Assembly: GCA_002482505.1 (NCBI GenBank)
Contig: DLGD01000016.1
Coordinates: 66,485-130,484 of the forward strand
Origin: Christensenella sp. UBA7703
GTDB taxonomy: Bacteria; Bacillota; Clostridia; Christensenellales; CAG-138
Reading direction: 5' to 3'
DNA length: 64,000 nucleotides
The translations under genes and the position numbers were made by a program. The notes under the pieces were generated by a model. The model did no database searches, was not told the origin of the DNA, and saw nothing but the letters and a program-made list of their open reading frames with translations. Positions 61,158 through 64,000 of the stretch are shown here, piece by piece. Every line of letters begins with the position of its first letter. The first letter of the stretch is position 1.

Positions 61158-62120
61158 TCACTCACAAATCCCGTGCAAGAGCTCTTTTGCCAGCGTTAAA
61201 ATCTGCTCCGCTGCTTCTTCAATCGGCGGCTGCATCGTGCAGCCCGCGGCAAGGCGATGCCCACCTCCGCCAAATTTGGTTGCGATCTGGCTGACATCCG
61301 CGCAACTCTTCCCGCGGAGGCTGACACGAACCAGACCATCTTCGCTTTCGCGCAACAGTGCAGCAACCTCGACCGAATCGATATCGCGAATGGAGTCGAT
61401 GATGCCCTCCGTATCCTCGGTGGTGGCTCCGCAGGAGTTGATGTCCTCCAGCGTGATATAGGAAATGCCGATTCTGCCGAATTCATAAAGCTTTGCTTTG
61501 TTCACGCCAAGCGCATGCAGCTTGAGCTTGTGGAACGGCACCGTGCGAAAGAGCAAGCGGTTGAGAAGCGGCAGGTCAATCCCCGTGTCGAGGATGTCCG
61601 CTGCAATGCGCATCGTTTCCGGCGTGGTGTTGCTGTAGGAAAAATTACCTGTGTCTGTCGTGATTGCGGCATAGAGGCAGCTTGCGATATTCTTATTGAG
61701 CGTCACCTTCAGACAAGCGATCACGTTAAAGATCAGCTCCCCTGTGGCTCCCGCCTTCTGCACATAGTTGATGTTGGCATAGCGGTCGTTGGTGCCGTGG
61801 TGATCGATGTTCAGCGTAGCGCTTGCTGCGCGAAAAAGCGAGGCGCAGCGTCCTGTCCGTGCCAAATCGGCGCAGTCTACGCAAACAACCGCCTCGGCAG
61901 GGCGTGCCTGCTCAGGCGGTATGAGCTGATCCGAAAACGGAAGAAAGCGATAAATCGCCGGGACGGGGTCTTCGCAGACCACCTGTGCGTGTTTGCCGAG
62001 CTCCAGCAGCGCCCCGTAGAGCGCAAAGCTGCTGCCAAGCGTGTCGCCATCCGGAGAGACATGCGCAACCAGCAGAATATCATCATACGTCCGCAAGAAG
62101 CGGACGGCGTCCTGCAACAT
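61158..62120 (-). CDS. nrnA: DHH/DHHA1 phosphoesterase NrnA (nanoRNase/pAp phosphatase)
   Basis: 320 residues from the ATG at 62120, spaced 10 nt after GGGGAGG; a GTG overlapping the rbfA stop is less well placed. DHH motifs: HVSPDGDT, CVDCADLAR, NIDHHGTND; DHHA1: GGGGHRLAAG. It degrades 2-5 nt RNAs and dephosphorylates pAp. It stands between rbfA and truB, a common place in Bacillota. Confidence 0.94.
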   Translation of the reverse strand: MLQDAVRFLRTYDDILLVAHVSPDGDTLGSSFALYGALLELGKHAQVVCEDPVPAIYRFLPFSDQLIPPEQARPAEAVVCVDCADLARTGRCASLFRAASATLNIDHHGTNDRYANINYVQKAGATGELIFNVIACLKVTLNKNIASCLYAAITTDTGNFSYSNTTPETMRIAADILDTGIDLPLLNRLLFRTVPFHKLKLHALGVNKAKLYEFGRIGISYITLEDINSCGATTEDTEGIIDSIRDIDSVEVAALLRESEDGLVRVSLRGKSCADVSQIATKFGGGGHRLAAGCTMQPPIEEAAEQILTLAKELLHGICE

Positions 62121-62125
62121 GCCTG

Positions 62126-62533
62126 TCACTCCTCCCCGGTTTCCTGTCTCTGTTCGGTTTCATCCGCGCAGGTTTGCGCGTTTGCATCGGCCTTGTGCAG
62201 CTCGTTTAGTATCTCCGAAATCCGCACGCTGTAAGCAATCGTGTTATCCAGCGAAAACTTGATGCTCGGAACCGCGCGGATACGCATGCGCATGCCAAGT
62301 TCGTGCGAGATGAAGCCCGCGGCATGGTTGAGCGCTTCTACACTCGAAATCCGCTTTTTCTCGTCATCGTCATAGACAGAGACTTTCACTTTTGCATACT
62401 TGAGATCTTTGGTGACCTCAACCTCGGTCAGCGCGGTCATCGGCGAGATTCTAGGGTCTTTCATCTCGCGGATGACTTCGCTGATCGTCTTTTTTACTTC
62501 TTCGTTCCTGCGGTCTGCGCGAAACGTTGCCAT
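62126..62533 (-). CDS. rbfA: Ribosome-binding factor A
   Basis: 135 residues. KH-like fold: RNEEVKKTISEVIREMKDPRI, VEVTKDLKYAKVKVSVYDD and RAVPSIKFSLDNTI. It helps mature the 30S 5' end of 16S rRNA and cold adaptation. It is 63 bp after infB; the C-terminal tail is rich in Glu and Gln. Confidence 0.95.
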   Translation of the reverse strand: MATFRADRRNEEVKKTISEVIREMKDPRISPMTALTEVEVTKDLKYAKVKVSVYDDDEKKRISSVEALNHAAGFISHELGMRMRIRAVPSIKFSLDNTIAYSVRISEILNELHKADANAQTCADETEQRQETGEE

Positions 62534-62596
62534 ATTGCCCTCCTCCGCCCGGCCCGCGCCCGGCGACCGAAATCGGCGTTTTCGATTACGATTACA

Positions 62597-64000
62597 TTAG
62601 GTGCGCTTGACTTCTTCCATCACGAAGGCTTCGATTACGTCGCCTTCCTGCAGATCGTTGAAGCCGTCGATGCCGATGCCGCACTCAAAGCTCGTGAGAA
62701 CTTCCTTCGCGTCGTCTTTAAAGCGCTTGAGCGAGCTGATCTTGCCTTCGTGAATCACGACGCTGTCGCGAACCACGCGCACCTGCGCGCTTCTCGTGAT
62801 CTTGCCGTCGTTGACGTATGCACCGGCGATGGTACCAACGCCGGTAACCTTGAAGGTTTCGCGGACGGTTGCGCGGCCAAGCTCGACTTCTTTGAAGACC
62901 GGCTTGAACATACCGCGCATGGCGGCTTTCACGTCGTCGATTGCGTTGTAGATGACGCGATAGAGGCGCACATCCACGTTCTCTTTTTCCGCCATGGCGC
63001 GTGCGCTCGTATCCGGGCGCACATTAAAGCCGATGACGATGGCATTGGAAGCGGAGGCAAACATGATGTCCGTACCGGTGATTGCGCCGACGCCGCCGTG
63101 GATGCAGCGCACGCGGACTTCTTCGTTGCTGAGTTTTTCGAGCGCTTGCTTGACGGCTTCGACCGAACCCTGCACGTCCGCTTTGACGATGATATTGAGG
63201 TCTTTGAGCTCGTCCGCCGCCATCTGGGTGAAGAGATCGTCCAAAGACACCTTGCTCTTGCTCTTGAGCTGCGCCGCCTTAATCTTGTCGCGGCGTTCTT
63301 CGACAACCTGCCGCGAGAGCTTGTCCACTTCCGCAACGTTGAGGATATCGCCTGCGTCCGGCACTTCGCTGAAACCAAGCACCTCGACCGGAGTGGAGGG
63401 CCCCGCTTCGTTGACGTTGTTGCCCTTGTCGTCCGTCATCGCGCGCACTTTGCCGTACGCGGTACCCGCAACGATCGTATCGCCGCGGCGCAGCGTACCG
63501 TTTTGCACCAGCACGGTTGCCAGCGGGCCACGGCCTTTGTCCAGCTTTGCCTCGATGATTGTACCCTTGGCGAGACGGTTCGGGTTTGCTTTGAGCTCCA
63601 GAACGTCCGCCTGCAGGAGAACCATCTCCAGAAGGGTATCAAGCCCTGTCTGTTTCTTCGCGGAGACGGGAACGATGATGGTCTGACCGCCCCACTCTTC
63701 GGAAACGAGCTCGTACTCGGTGAGCTGCTGCTTTACGCGGTCGGGGTTTGCGTCGGGCTTATCCATCTTGTTGATAGCGACGATGATCGGAACCCCTGCG
63801 GCCTTCGCGTGGTTGATCGCTTCAACGGTCTGCGGCATGATGCCGTCATCCGCCGCAACGACGAGGATGACGATGTCCGTCACCTGCGCGCCGCGGGCAC
63901 GCATGGAGGTAAACGCCTCATGGCCCGGGGTGTCGATAAACGTAATCTGCTTGCCGTTGCACAGGACGGTATACGCGCCGATGTGCTGCGTGATGCCGCC
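62597..64000 (-). CDS. infB: Translation initiation factor IF-2 (N-terminal part outside window)
   Basis: The frame is open to the right edge; about 467 residues are visible. It starts inside the G domain: a GITQHIG-type switch, DTPGHEAFTSMRARG (G3) and NKMDK (G4), followed by domain II, domain III and the C-terminal fMet-tRNA-binding domain (GVGTIAGAYVNDGKITR). It brings initiator tRNA to the 30S. The N-terminus and upstream nusA region lie beyond 64000. Confidence 0.97.
   Translation of the reverse strand, partial: GGITQHIGAYTVLCNGKQITFIDTPGHEAFTSMRARGAQVTDIVILVVAADDGIMPQTVEAINHAKAAGVPIIVAINKMDKPDANPDRVKQQLTEYELVSEEWGGQTIIVPVSAKKQTGLDTLLEMVLLQADVLELKANPNRLAKGTIIEAKLDKGRGPLATVLVQNGTLRRGDTIVAGTAYGKVRAMTDDKGNNVNEAGPSTPVEVLGFSEVPDAGDILNVAEVDKLSRQVVEERRDKIKAAQLKSKSKVSLDDLFTQMAADELKDLNIIVKADVQGSVEAVKQALEKLSNEEVRVRCIHGGVGAITGTDIMFASASNAIVIGFNVRPDTSARAMAEKENVDVRLYRVIYNAIDDVKAAMRGMFKPVFKEVELGRATVRETFKVTGVGTIAGAYVNDGKITRSAQVRVVRDSVVIHEGKISSLKRFKDDAKEVLTSFECGIGIDGFNDLQEGDVIEAFVMEEVKRT

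Noticed and set aside
10000..64000. CRISPR array, prophage or insertion sequence
   Set aside because: No regularly spaced repeats, no transposase or integrase motifs and no phage structural genes are seen; the direct repeats noted at ffh and pepQ are two-copy only.

Overview
The window looks like chromosomal DNA of a Gram-positive, low-G+C-lineage bacterium of the class Clostridia (Bacillota), here with fairly high G+C. This is judged from gene content and order: dgt-dnaG-rpoD; ylxM-ffh-rpsP-khpA-rimM-trmD-rplS-ylqF-rnhB-yraN; rnc-smc-ftsY; rpmF-plsX-acpP; yggS-sepF-divIVA; RNase J, HslUV, TrmFO, a CD1247-type protein beside efp, and a SleB-type hydrolase. The family is not certain; a Christensenellales-like or related gut clostridium is my inference. 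There is no phage, transposase, CRISPR array, rRNA or recognisable tRNA.

Layout. Positions 1-6141 (+ strand) hold a phosphate-uptake operon, pstS(partial)-pstC-pstA-pstB-phoU followed by a response regulator and sensor kinase, closed by a terminator. Positions 6443-8567 (+) hold a two-gene unit: a D-Ala-D-Ala-ligase-like ATP-grasp enzyme and a lysine 2,3-aminomutase-type radical SAM enzyme. Everything after 8627 is on the - strand. Read in the direction of transcription (right to left) it runs: infB(partial)-rbfA-nrnA-truB-ribF; rpsO; pnp; M16 protease, a MazG/dUTPase-like protein, an HlyD-like adaptor, yggS, sepF and a DivIVA-like protein; a YgiQ-type radical SAM protein; DUF177-rpmF; plsX; acpP; rnc-smc-ftsY; ylxM-ffh-rpsP-khpA-rimM-trmD; an EamA transporter; rplS; ylqF-rnhB-yraN; a giant double GT-C glycosyltransferase with GtrA; comM-dprA; topA; trmFO; hslV-hslU; a SleB-like lipoprotein; rnjA-ylbF-mltG; pepQ; efp; a CD1247-type protein; dgt-dnaG-rpoD; a P-loop kinase and a GNAT fusion.

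Most of the window is the core information-processing and cell-envelope set, with many 1-11 nt stop/start overlaps that imply translational coupling, and several GTG or TTG starts.

The less ordinary signals are these. (1) At two unrelated loci, ffh and pepQ, the last 10-14 codons plus the stop codon are repeated just downstream of the gene; a decayed third case may follow yggS. (2) The ATP-grasp ligase/lysine aminomutase pair suggests a beta-lysine-containing product. (3) PstS carries an extra N-lobe of its own fold. (4) A GNAT domain is fused to a glycine-zipper membrane hairpin. (5) A 1277-residue protein carries two GT-C glycosyltransferase modules. (6) A structured non-coding element lies before topA.
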